Shown: one piece after another, positions 39,491-50,115 of the stretch
Position numbering within the stretch: the stretch's first letter is position 1
How the letters are laid out: every line of letters starts with the position of its first letter
Notes under the pieces: model-generated
The model's input: only the letters and a program-made list of their open reading frames with translations
Told to the model about the DNA's origin: nothing
Databases searched by the model: none
Made by a program: the position numbers and the translations under genes
DNA from: Punctularia strigosozonata HHB-11173 SS5
Lineage: Eukaryota > Basidiomycota > Agaricomycetes > Corticiales > Punctulariaceae
DNA: 53,091 bases
Assembly (NCBI RefSeq): GCF_000264995.1
Contig: NW_006767455.1
Span: 155,291 to 208,381, forward strand
Reading direction: 5' to 3'

Positions 39491-40678
39491 TCACGGCTGC
39501 AAACTCCAGCTGGACAACTGCTTGCCAATCCGAACGCAAATCTTTTCCACGTCCACCTGGGCAACTTTCGCAAGTCGCGACGCATAGGCTTCGTTCAAGG
39601 CCGGAATCAAGGAGGGCGGTAAATGCGGGATTGTCGGAAACGTCGCCTCTTGCTGAGTTTCCCCAGCCTCGGATTCTGGAGGAGGATAGTGTTCATCCGT
39701 ATGCGCGTCGCCCTTTGGTATGGCTCCGTGGTTGGTGCCATTCGACTTCGGGGGACGTGCTCTGGGCGAAGAGGTGGGCGATTGACATGGATCAGGTTTA
39801 GCGGGGACAGGCTCATGGGTGGTGATTATGGAGGAAGTTTTCGCGCCATCGAGGAGCGCCCACGCGATCGAAATATGGTATCGTGGTTGATCGTAGAAGG
39901 TACTTTGACGCAGAGCACTGATTGCTGGACTGAGCACTGAGGTGAGGGCCTTCAACTGGGTGGAATGAGACCAGTAAATATTCCGAATGCGGCGGTGACG
40001 AGCATATAGAGCACGTACGTTATCCCATCCCGCACCAACTTCTGCAACTACGAACGTCCGGGTCGCTTCGTCGTTCTGGAGTTCGTCGAATTTTGCAAAG
40101 GAAGCGTGAAATCTGTATCGTCAGGATCAGGCGGCGGTTTGGAATACCTGGCACGGCGTGCTCACTTCCTGTGCGAGTGTGCGAGACTCTTCACCGCGCA
40201 CTTGAGCTCCTCTCTCTGATGCGCACGCAAGTAGATAGGGCGCGTGAGCGAAACATGCAGCTCGAGTTCGTCGCCTCCAGACGAGGCTGCATCGCTCTCA
40301 CTGCTCAGACGGTCAATGGGATGCAGTATCGGCACCGCAGTCTTCGCGTCCTTGATCGCTGCCTTCAAGACTTTTGCGAGGCCTGACTTAACAGGGATGA
40401 AGATCGGGACGTAGACATACGCGCAGAATTGGCCCTCGACAAATGGCACGGTCCGCTTGCGACCTTGGTGGAGAGACGGGTCGTCCTTTGGCTCGCTCGG
40501 GTCCACAAAAGGCGTCAACTTTCTGTGCCTCCCGCTGTGAGGATGACCGTGATGGGCGGAGCAATGACATGTTATCGCACCTTTTCTTCGCGGCTGGCGG
40601 CTTCCCGTCCTCACGTCGGCCTGACCCTGCGTCCTCGCTTTCCGAGTCACTTTCGTAGTCCACCAGCTTAGATTTCAT
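39491..40678 (-). CDS. USB1: Usb1 homologue, U6 snRNA 3' phosphodiesterase
   Basis: Four exons: 40678-40581, 40534-40166, 40112-40019, 39955-39491; 341 aa. Usb1 is a 2H-family exonuclease that trims the oligo-U tail of U6 snRNA and leaves a terminal 2',3'-cyclic or 3' phosphate, protecting U6 for splicing. Both catalytic H-x-S motifs are visible: 'ELHVSLTRPIYLRAHQ' in exon 2 and 'PRYHISIAWAL' in exon 4. Also conserved are 'GQFCAYVYVPI' before the first motif, 'FVVAEVGAGWDN' between them and the C-terminal 'VRIGKQLSSWSL'. The N terminus is acidic and Ser-rich, ending in 'PPAAKK'. An insertion of ~65 mostly polar residues separates the second motif from the C-terminal end. It is divergently transcribed from the STRAP homologue. 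Confidence 0.95.
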
Positions 40679-40958
40679 TCATAACCGTCCTTCACGTAGA
40701 TATATTGCAGCAACTGCTGCTGTCGACGAGTGCCACAACAACGAAGTACAAAAGAAAACAGTGAAGACCGAAACGCGCTACTGCCACCGAAACATCTTGC
40801 CTTCACGCCGCCTTCTGCCCTCTTGTCATCGCGCCGAGCGCGCTTCATGGTCCTCCTCTAGTCCTTTCTCCCAACAAATAGCTTCTTGACCTCATCTGCA
40901 TTCAACGACTTGCCTCCTGTAACGATAACGACTTTACACCCACCCTGCGCCGCCCAGG
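40679..40958. promoter_or_regulatory. Shared divergent promoter, Usb1 / STRAP
   Basis: Only 280 bases separate the start codons of the two divergently transcribed genes, so both promoters must lie here. The plus-strand side carries a pyrimidine-rich stretch (~40790-40905) before the STRAP start. I see no clear TATA box on either strand, which fits housekeeping genes. Confidence 0.6.
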
Positions 40959-42312
40959 ATGTCCGCGCCAGCCGTCAAATCGACCCCGCTCGTCGCGCCG
41001 GGGCACACGCGCCCCGTTACCCACCTCTCCTTCTCCCCGATCCTCGATGACGGCACGTACTTGCTCATCTCGAGCTGCAAGGATGGCAACCCTATGCTCC
41101 GCGAATGGACCGGCGACTGGATCGGCACCTTCCTCGGTCACAAGGGCGCCGTCTGGTGCACCAAGCTCTCGCCCGACTCGTCCAGAGCCGTCTCCGCTAG
41201 CGCTGACTTCACTGCGTGAGTGGCCAGATTCGCGTTCGGTGACCTGAGCGTGCGCTGACGGCTACTCTCTTTCCTTCCCTCGTGCTATATATGGCCGCGC
41301 GCTTGATGATCGCCGCCGATTCCATCTCACCTCACCTCGTTGTCATGCTCAATCGGAATCGCCGCCGAGCAGCAAAGTGTGGGATACGTACTCGGGCGAG
41401 GTTCTGCATTCCTTCCCGCACAACCACATTGTGCGCACGGTCGCGATCTCGCCCTCGGCGACGCACGTCCTCACGGGAGGGCAGGAGAAGCTCGTCCGCA
41501 TATTCGACCTCTCGCGGCCAGACGGTCAGCCGGATGTGCTCCTTACGGACGGCGCGACCACCTCGCACGATGGCACTGTCAAGAGCGTCGTCTGGGTCGG
41601 CGAACACACCGGCGTGAGTGCCGGCGAAGACGGGCAGATCAAGTACGTTTCCTCAACTTTCTCTTCCATCATTACCTCCCTCTTGACAAGATTCTGACAA
41701 GATCCTTGTTTCTTCCGCAGATGGTGGGATCTACGAACGCGCCAGCTCACGACTTCGCTTTCGTTCCCGGGGCCGATCACTTCGATGGAGCTTTCGCCGC
41801 AGACGAACCTGTTGGTGGTTACCTCTGGCAAGACGGTCGCGTTCATCCCCGCGCTCCCGACCGGTGGGAGCACGCACACGCTCACGCTGCCGTACGCCCC
41901 GTCGAGCGCGTCGATCCACCCGACGCTCAAGGACCGATTCGTGACCGGCTCGACGACGGACGAGTGGGTGCGGGTGCACGGCATGGACGGTGAGGAGCGC
42001 GAGGTGCTGAAGGGTCACCATGGTCCTGTGCACTGCGTCGAGTTCAGCCCGGATGGCGAGATGTTCGCGAGCGGGAGTGGTGCGTGGCTTTTCATTCCGT
42101 TCGCTACCGCCATCGACGCTGACGTATGTTGTCCGACTTCTATCTGCATCCTCCATCGTTATGGCATGATACGCTCAGAGGACGGTGAGTCATGCTCCAC
42201 TCCATCCTAGCCGTCTTAGCGTCTGATGACATCGATAGGCACCATCCGATTGTGGCAGACGAACCCGGGGAAGAGCTACGGGCTTTGGATCGGCCAGAGT
42301 AACGGCTCATAG
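40959..42312 (+). CDS. STRAP: STRAP homologue, WD40 protein of the SMN complex
   Basis: Five exons: 40959-41215, 41373-41642, 41721-42079, a 6-nt exon 42179-42184, and 42239-42312; 321 aa. STRAP (unrip) is a seven-bladed WD40 protein that in animals binds the SMN complex in snRNP assembly and also TGF-beta receptors; only the first role is likely in a fungus. Matching stretches: 'PGHTRPVTHLSFSP', 'GDWIGTFLGHKGAVW', 'SADFTAKVWDTYSGEVL', 'LTGGQEKLVRIFDL', 'LKGHHGPVHCVEFSPDGEMF' and 'SGSEDGTIRLWQT' then 'KSYGLW'. The 6-nt exon supplies the Glu-Asp of the last motif. The protein ends shortly after 'YGLWIGQS', without the long C-terminal tail of the animal protein. The first intron (157 nt) is unusually long for this window. 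Confidence 0.94.
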
Positions 42313-44259
42313 ACCCTCGACTCTCCTCGACTTTCCTCGCTGTCGTTGCATCTCATGATAATAAACAACCGGCATGTGTATCGTACGTCGCGTCTGGGTC
42401 ACCTCCGCCCGGTCATGCTTTCGTTAAGCTTTCAGCAACACGCACTAAGTACTTTCCAGTAAATCCATCTTTTTGTAACCACCCGCGTGACACATATGCA
42501 AAGGATATAGATATCGTCGAATCTAGTCGCAGTCTACGAAAGGAACGTGGCATGTTATTTGGGCACGGGAAGACGATATCCACCGCTATCGCGTGCGCGT
42601 TCGCGTTGTGCAGTGCCACTTCGAGGTCGGATCTTCTGTGCGGCTTCTTCCTTCAGTCCGTCTTGCTTCTTTCTATCAAAGCTTCGCCGGTCCACTTCGC
42701 GCATTCAAGAGCGTTATAATTTGCGGCCCGGAGAATTATAGCGAAGGAAACGCGGTGCCGAGAATGTCCGAAACCGCATGCGACGACCCACGAGCCAGGA
42801 GCCTGTTGAGGCTTTGACAAGCGCCCTCTCCACTCCTACACACGACGCGATGGAGAAGAGATTGCTCGCCATTCTGTTCGATCGATCAGGGCTTCCTGGC
42901 CAGCAGGTGGGTACATGCCTACCTTCTTCCTAGTACCTCTCGATTCCGCCGAGTCTGCAACCGGGCGACTTCGTTGACAACGCTCGCTCCACGATATAAC
43001 ATCGCTGTCTCAATATGCACGCATGATAGCAAGCCTATACGCGATTTCCAGCGTCTCGCTCGTCATTGCACCACCCCTGCGAGCGAACGCGATAAGTTTC
43101 ATCGGTTTCGGATTCTTCGGCTCGTCCCAGCGCAACTCACGATGGCTCGTCGGTAGTACCGGCGGTACGTACACATGAACCTGGCTGGGAGCGGACCGGA
43201 CGGGATAGGTTGGCCGGATACACAGGCATCAGAGCCAAGGCATGGCCGCCTGTCGAAGGCGGAAGGCCAATCCGTGTCCGTAAAGCGGCCGGTCGCGTGC
43301 ACGCCAACACTGCGGCGATGTCCGTCGGCAAAAACGGACTTTAGGTTCTGGTGCTCTTGAGCTGAATAATTTTAGGCTCAGAGAAGCTCCGACGACAAGG
43401 TCGTTGGGTGTATGCAGCAAACCTTGGTGCGTGGGGGCCTGAATTAACTCCAAGGGGCCCTGCGTAGCGTGCATGAACGCCAAATTGGCGGGCGTAATGG
43501 CATCGATGGCTAGGTTGTACTCTTGATCCATGTTTCTCTGTCCATTTGAAAGCGAGGACGAGTTGGAACCTGGTCGGAGTTGGAGGCGATCGCCGGATCC
43601 AGGGCGGATGAGCGTTCAGGATATGTACTTCGGGGGGACCGTGCCAACGCTGCGTAGAATGACGTCCGGTGCGGGACATCGTGCAGTATCCAGGACTTTA
43701 CTCGTCTTGTCGTCGGGTAACCTCAGCAGAAGTGGCTACTTACTGGACGAATAAGGACTATTATAAGTTATCGTTTTCGCAAGTGCGCTTGCGGTCCATC
43801 CTCCTCCACTCGAACTTGCGAGATTGACGCCCCGACCGTGGGGAGTTCGAGCCCCGCGAAGCTTTGTCAGCGACGAACTGGCAAATCGGTGTGCTCCCGC
43901 CACCGTCGCGTCAACCTCGTCTACGATGGCGTGCTACGCCCATGCCATTGCGCCTCCGCCAAAAAGTTGCGACAAGAATGAGTGGGCGTGTGCGATCGCG
44001 ATATAGGGCGGGGTAACCGTGCCTGCGTCTTGCTCGCTTTAGTCTGTTGTGCTCCCACCGACCATCGCCCCACCGTTGCGTGCTAACCCCAGCGCCGACG
44101 AGCACGAAATCCGCCCTGACTCTGGCGAACCGTGCCCAACTGCACCCGCTAGTCCGTCCCCCCTCCTTCCGGACGGTATAAAGACCAGGACTTGGTATCC
44201 GGGCTATCTCCGAGCTCGAGAACCTCGACTCCCACTCCGCGCCTTTGCAATTAAGTGCA
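42313..44259. other. 1.95-kb intergenic region
   Basis: No supported gene. A short ATG-led frame at 42850-42909 ('MEKRLLAILFDRSGLPGQQ', followed by GTGGGT) and another near 43022-43160 ending at GTACGT look like exons, but I could not join them into a product. The 3' part holds the promoter of the SulP gene. Confidence 0.45.
44177..44183 (+). promoter_or_regulatory. TATA box of the SulP gene
   Basis: TATAAAG lies 77 bases upstream of the ATG at 44260 and is followed by a mixed 5' leader. The distance is normal for a fungal TATA promoter, with initiation expected about 30-60 bases downstream. Confidence 0.55.
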
Positions 44260-46973
44260 ATGCCTTCCTCTGCGAAGGACACCGCGAAGAAGCTGGGCAA
44301 ACGGGTCGTCCACGCACCGGACGACCCGCCTCCCGTCGTCTCCGTCCGCGACTGGATCCGGGGCCTTTCTGACGATCCGAAGCGCGACGTAAGCCATCCT
44401 TTCCATGCCGTCGACTTTCCAACCGACCCAGTAGACTTTGCCAGGTCATCAATTACTTCCGCAGTCTCTTCCCTATCTTCGGATGGATAACGCGCTACAG
44501 TGAGTTACTCGACACTCCCGCATACTCCATGGCCGACTCACGTACTGGCAGACTTGGGATGGGCCACCGGTGATCTCATTGCCGGCTTCACGGTCGGCAT
44601 GGTGGTCGTGCCCCAGTCCATGTCGTACGCGCAGGCAAGTGCACTTCCTAATCGGGTAGGGACGAGAGGCTGACCTTCCGCAACAGATCGCAACGCTTCC
44701 CTCTCAATATGGTCTTTACAGCGCCTTCGTCGGCGTCTTCGTCTACTGCGTAAGTCTATATTGCTTCGAGAACGTTCAACACGTCTGATGTCGTTCTTAG
44801 TTGTTCGCCACCTCCAAGGATGTCTCTATCGGTCCGGTAGCCGTCATGAGTTTGACGGTTTCGCACATCATCAGTACGTGTTGCCGTATTTTCCAACAAG
44901 CGAGGCTGTTACTCATTCTGATTCTCCTCTAGAAAACGTCCAGGATGCCCACGGAGACAGATGGGATGGCCCTCAGATTGCCACCACTGTTGCCTTCATC
45001 TGTGGCTTCATCGTTCTCGGCATCGGTCTGCTACGCCTTGGTTGGATCGTCGAGTTCATTCCCGCACCTGCCGTCTCCGGTTTCATGACCGGTTCCGCGA
45101 TTAACATCGTTTCTGGCCAAGTCCCCGGTCTCATGGGCATCACCGGTTTCGACACTCGCGCCGCAACCTACAAGGTCATCATCAACTCCCTCAAGGGGCT
45201 CCCGCGAACGAAGATGGACGCCGCGTTTGGGCTCACTGGGCTCGTCTCGTTGTACCTTATTCGCATCACCTGCGATCTCCTGACGAAGCGCTACCCTCGC
45301 CGCGCCCGCGTCTTCTTCTTCATTTCGGTCTTCCGTAACGCTTTCGTCGTGCTCGTCCTCACGATTGCGTCCTGGCTCTACTGCCGCCATCGCAAGAGCG
45401 CGTCCGGCAAGTACCCAATCAAGATCCTGAAGACTGTCCCCTCCGGCTTCCGCCACGTCGGCCAGCCGAACATCGACCCAGCTCTCGTCTCCGCCCTCGC
45501 GGGCGAGCTCCCCGTCGCGACGATCATCCTCCTCCTCGAGCACATCGCCATCTCCAAGTCGTTCGGTCGCGTCAACAACTACAAGATCAACCCCAACCAG
45601 GAGCTCATCGCCATTGGCGTCACGAACACCGTCGGCACCTGCTTCGGCGCCTACCCGGCCACCGGCTCCTTCTCGCGTTCCGCGCTCAAGTCCAAGTCGG
45701 GCGTGCGCACGCCGCTCGCGGGCATCGTCACCGCGCTCGTCGTTATCGTCGCGCTCTACGGCCTCACCCCCGCCTTCTTCTGGATCCCGACCGCGGGTCT
45801 GTCCGCCGTCATCATCCACGCCGTCGCCGACCTTGTTGCTTCCCCGCCGCAGGTGTACAACTACTGGCGCGTCTCCCCGCTCGAGTTCGTCATCTGGCTC
45901 GCCGCCGTCCTCGTCACCGTCTTTTCCACGATCGAGAACGGCATCTACACCTCCATCTGCGCCTCGCTCGCTCTCCTCCTCGTCCGCATCGCCCGCCCGC
46001 GCGGATACTTCCTCGGCAAGGTCCGCGTGCGCCCGGAGCCGAGCGGCGATGCCGAGGCGCGCGACGTCTACGTCCCGCTCCAGACGGAGAACGGCGTGCT
46101 GAACCCGCACGTCAAGGTCGACCCGCCCTCGCCGGGCATCATCGTCTACCGGTTCGAGGAGAGCTTCCTCTACCCGAACTCGTCCCTCGTCAACAGCGCG
46201 ATCGTCGACTACGCGAAGGAGCACACGCGCAGGGGCCGGGATATCGCCGCCGTCAGCCTCAGCGACCGCCCGTGGAACGACCCGGGCCCGCGCCGCGGCA
46301 CGTCCGAGGAGGACGCGGAGGAGGCAAGGCGCGTGCGGGCGAATAAGCCGCTGTTGCACGCCGTCGTGCTCGACTTTTCGGGCGTGTCCAACATCGACAC
46401 GACGGGCGTGCAGGCGCTCGTCGACACCCGCACCGAAGTCGAGCGGTGGGCGGACCGTCCTGTCGAGGTAAGCGGCCACGGCGTCCTCCTCCTTTTTCTC
46501 GTGGAAGCTGACTTGACTTTCTTTTCTTCTTTCCTTCCTCGTAGTTCCACTTTGCGACCATCCTGTCTCCGTGGATCCGCCGCGCACTGATCGCGGGCGG
46601 CTTCGGCGCCGGTGCGGGTTCCGCCGTCGGACACGAGATCGCCGCCGTCGTGCCGTACCGCGAGGGGCACCGCGACGAGACCGCGCGCCGCCGCGAGGAA
46701 GACGCACGGATCGATGACCTCGACCTCGAGAGCGGCGCGGGCGCCCACCACCACCGCCGGCAGCCCAAGTTCCACGCGGTCGAGGTGTCGGAAGCGGCCG
46801 TCGGCTCGTTCGAGAGCATCGTGCCGGCGGACACGCCGTTCTTCCACCTCGATCTGGCCGGCGCGGTGCGCGCCGCCGAGGCGGGGTTGAAGGGTTCGGA
46901 GGCGACGGATTCGGCCGTGAGCTCGTTGAAGGGATACCCGCGCGACGAGAAGCGGACGTCGGACGAGGCTTGA
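44260..46973 (+). CDS. SulP (SLC26-type) sulfate/anion permease with STAS domain
   Basis: Seven exons: 44260-44388, 44445-44499, 44552-44634, 44687-44749, 44801-44873, 44933-46467, 46545-46973; 788 aa. It is a plasma-membrane proton-coupled sulfate transporter by family. Seen: 'GDLIAGFTVGMVVVPQSMSY' with 'LPSQYGLYSAFVG' (SulP signature, helices 1-2), 'TSKDVSIGPVAVMSL', 'FIPAPAVSGFMTGSAINI', the 'GVTNTVGTCFGAYPATGSFS' region, 'EFVIWLAAVLVTVFSTIENG', then a cytosolic STAS domain, 'LLHAVVLDFSGVSNIDTTG' and onward. Intron 3 has a GC donor (CAG|GCAAGT); no GT alternative keeps the frame. The coding part is strongly biased to C/G at third positions, suggesting high expression. The C terminus past the STAS core is charged and unconserved. 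Confidence 0.95.
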
Positions 46974-47529
46974 TCGAAGGTGAAAACACCGAAGAGTCAA
47001 AGAAAATCTAGACGGTTCGGAATCCGTTCCCTTGGTTTGCGTGCGGTGCTCGATGTTTGTGACGAACCCTCTCACGACTTTTTTTTCTTCTTAACGCATC
47101 GCTATATTGGAAGGTTCATGTAGTAGCGCAATTGTACAACAGTAGTCTGTACCAACAGGATTAATTGGAACGGGAAATAAGTTCCCGTACATCACTTTTC
47201 TGTTCCAACAAGTATCATAAGCTTCCGCTTGCACTGGAGTTCATGTCCGCCCATGCGCCTACGCAGTCAGATACAGAGCAGAAAAACAACGGAACTGCGC
47301 ACTGGAATACACGGTATGCGTTCCTGATCCGAAACCAAACATTGTGAAGTCCATCCATCGTATCGTTGTAGGTCATCCCAAAATCATGGGTGTCATCTAT
47401 TCACAAGGGCGGAACATTACACATGCATGAAATGATGTGTATGGGCGTATGGAGTATAAACGTGCTAATAAAAAAAAGAGAAGCGGAACCCATCGCTCAA
47501 CCCCCAGGGCCTGTAGCGTCGATAACCTC
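46974..47529. other. Convergent 3' intergenic region
   Basis: It lies between the ends of the SulP gene (plus) and the cupredoxin gene (minus) and holds both 3' untranslated regions. A poly-T stretch near 47080 and an A-rich stretch near 47466 (the latter downstream of the cupredoxin stop on the minus strand) are candidate 3'-end signals. No gene was seen. Confidence 0.5.
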
Positions 47530-48511
47530 TTAAATGAGGAGAACAGCGCCGAGGACGGCACCGGCGGCGGCGGTGAGACCGCTCGCGACGAGGCCGACCG
47601 CCCCGCTCTTCTTGGTGGAGCCCGAGCTCGAGCTGGCCGAGGCCGAGGCGGTGGCGGTATCGGCGGCGGACGCGGTGGCGACGGCCCCGACACCACCCGA
47701 GGCAAAGCCAGTGTCGGATTCCTGAGAGGCGAGGATGAAAGGATCAGCTGAGAGCTGGAGGAGAGGAGAACAGAGACGGGGCACTGACAGTCTTTTCGCT
47801 GCTGCCGATCTTGACGGCGGCGGCCTGGAAGGCCTGGAAGGTCTGGTCCCCGGTCGTGGGCGCGTTGATGGAGCCAACCATGCCGAGACCGCAGTGCGTG
47901 GGCGCCTTGCAGTGGAAGTAGATCGCTGGTGAACGCGAGAGTGTGAATCCATGAATCGCAAAATGTGGCAAGTGGGGAAGTTATACTCACGGACGCTAGC
48001 GTCGGTGATGTTGATGGTGAACTGGGTGCCCTGCTGGAGACCGGAGTCGAAACCGGCCGGGCTGCTACCGTTGGACGCGAGGTGAGTGCACGGCGCGTCG
48101 AAGGAGCTCTGGGTCACCGAGTGCGCAATAGCACTCCTAGGTACAAAGTCAGAACCGTCAAAGGAAATCCGTCACAAGCGGTACACGTACGGGAAGAAGA
48201 AAGTAACCAAGGTACCGACAGGGGCAGTGACGTTGCTCGGGCTGAACACGAACTTCTGGTTGGCGCCGACTTGGATCTATCGTATCGTATGAGACGAGGA
48301 CTCAGGAACATCGGACGGTGAGTGAACGCACGTTGACGTGACCGGAGGTGCTAGCAGGTGCAGTAGGGACAGCGGCAGCAGCAGACGAAGACGAGCTGGA
48401 GCTGGAACCAGAGCCGGAGCCACCGGACGGAGGGCCGTAGCCGTATTGAGGGTTGGGGCTCGCGATGGCGACAGCCGCGAGGGTGGCGAGGGCAAATCCG
48501 GCGTTGAACAT
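47530..48511 (-). CDS. Secreted serine-rich cupredoxin, probably GPI-anchored
   Basis: Five exons: 48511-48332, 48276-48191, 48136-47991, 47925-47789, 47721-47530; 246 aa. The signal peptide 'MFNAGFALATLAAVAIAS' is followed by a Ser/Gly-rich linker, then a cupredoxin domain: 'VGANQKFVFSPSNVTAPVG', 'TFFFPSAIAHSVTQSSFDAPC' (first His ligand) and 'IYFHCKAPTHCGLGMVG' (Cys, His and Met positions of a type-1 copper site). A Ser/Thr/Ala-rich stretch leads to a hydrophobic tail, 'GLVASGLTAAAGAVLGAVLL', as expected for a GPI signal. Members of this fungal family are abundant extracellular or wall proteins of unclear function; copper binding is likely from the ligands. All introns are 54-67 nt. Confidence 0.92.
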
Positions 48512-50115
48512 TATCCCAACTTGGAACGGTAGTAGTTGGTCGGGAGGAGGAGGGGTATAGGATGCTTGGCAACGCCAAAGGACCGTATAGAAGGAGGACA
48601 GGTCTGAACCTGAGAGAGCGTGTCCCAGGAGGCTTTAATACCTGAATTCAAATAAAATCGAGAACTGCGGAAGGGTGGGCAAGCGGTGCGACATTCACGC
48701 TCGATGGCAGGTGAAGGGAAAAGCGCAGCCTACTTTTGTCATGTGGAAGGCGAATCGCAATCCATACAGCGGGCCAGAAATGGACCTGGGAGGCGCGGGT
48801 GAGTACGCGGAATACACTCGTTACCCGATGAGGATGCTTCTCACCCAGGGTGCTTCTTGTCAAACAAGTTGTCGGAGATCCCAGGCCCCTCATGGAATCC
48901 CGATGCGCAAGGCGCTCGCTGGACTTTTACCGCTTCCGTGGTACTCTGGCATCAAAGTATGTAGACCCGACCGTACGGGCCTGCAAGTAAATGTCGACAG
49001 GGATTGGCACTCTAGATGAGGATAGCGTGTCAGTGAAGCTGTGCGTTCTCCTGCAACAACTCCCCACCGAGGCGTGTGTCGAGATGCCACAGGCAGGCGT
49101 GTGAGAGAAAGAGCGCTTGCAGGTGTACATAACACTCCCGCGCAGCAACCGTCTGCGTTTGATGATAGGATGAGTGGGGTCCCGCCGCTACGCTTCCCAT
49201 GGCGGGGTAGATGTTCCCTCGGACATATCATCGCGTTATGCGCCAATAGGAATGCGGGCAAATGAGTCCCGACCCGACGACACGATCCCGACTGAAAGAA
49301 CGGGGCGCTCTGTTAACTGCTTCTGCGCAGCAGTGGCAATCATTCTAGACTCAGTAACATTGGCAGGGCTGGCCAATCGAGCATGCGTGGCGTAAAAGTG
49401 TTTCTGATCACGTCACGGACATCATTCCGTACGAGGCCACAATCGCGCTGTCGCCGCAAGTAGAAGCTGCGCGCTTGAGGATGATCCAAGTTGGAGCATT
49501 CGAAGGGAACGAGAGAAGCCAAGGATAGCGCCAGATGGGACTGCGGATATCGAGAGAACGAGGCGCGTGCGGTCCGGAATAACGACCCGGAGTCGGCGGC
49601 AAGCCGGAGTTGGTGGGTGGACACCCACGCTCGAGGGACCATTCCACGGCGATGTCGGGCAGGAATCATAATTGCAATCTGCCAGGCAGGCGGCGAGTTG
49701 CACAGTGCAAGCAAGAACGCGCCTTGTTGATCGGGACTGTGCGTGATGCGAAACACACGCCAAAAAGTCAACAAGGACACGATGATATCCGCAGGTTTCT
49801 ACCGTAGCTCGGTGGGTCGCGATGCCGAACGCAAACCCGCTGCATGATACCCAGCACATTCCTTCAAGTCGTTGGCTCGTCAAGTTGTCGTTTGCCATGT
49901 TGTGCAAAGGAAAGGGGGTGGACACTGTACACAGGCCGCAGGCGTCGGTGAGAGAGCGAGCACCGAGCGAAGCTCGGTGCGCCGTCTTGGGCTCGAGGGA
50001 GGAACTTTGAAACTCCGACGCGTGTCGCGCCTCTCTCCCTCAGAACCCACTAGCAGCTAGAGACAGCGAGTAGTAGCTTCAGCGTATTATCGACTCGACA
50101 CTAGCCATCTGAGAC
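48512..50115. other. Intergenic: cupredoxin promoter and retroelement leader
   Basis: A TATTAAAG motif (minus strand, 48640-48633) about 120 bases upstream of the cupredoxin ATG is a candidate TATA box. The middle has only unconvincing frames. The last ~200 bases are probably the 5' leader or terminal region of the retroelement. Confidence 0.45.
49960..49980 (+). other. Perfect 9-bp hairpin in the retroelement leader
   Basis: GCACCGAGC, loop GAA, GCTCGGTGC. It sits about 135 bases upstream of the gag ATG in otherwise non-coding sequence. It may be an RNA structure of the element's leader or a remnant of a terminal repeat; the role is not known. Confidence 0.6.

Noticed and set aside
42850-43160. 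Two short exon-like frames ending in GT donors
   Set aside because: They could not be joined in frame to each other or to a terminal exon; each is under 50 residues.
43845-43870. tRNA-like B-box word 'GGAGTTCGAGCCCC'
   Set aside because: No matching acceptor stem, D arm or anticodon arm upstream, and the T stem does not pair in the correct register.
45031-46989. Minus-strand frame of about 650 codons opposite the SulP gene
   Set aside because: Antisense shadow caused by strong third-position C/G bias of the transporter; its composition is Arg/Asp/Gly-rich without any domain.
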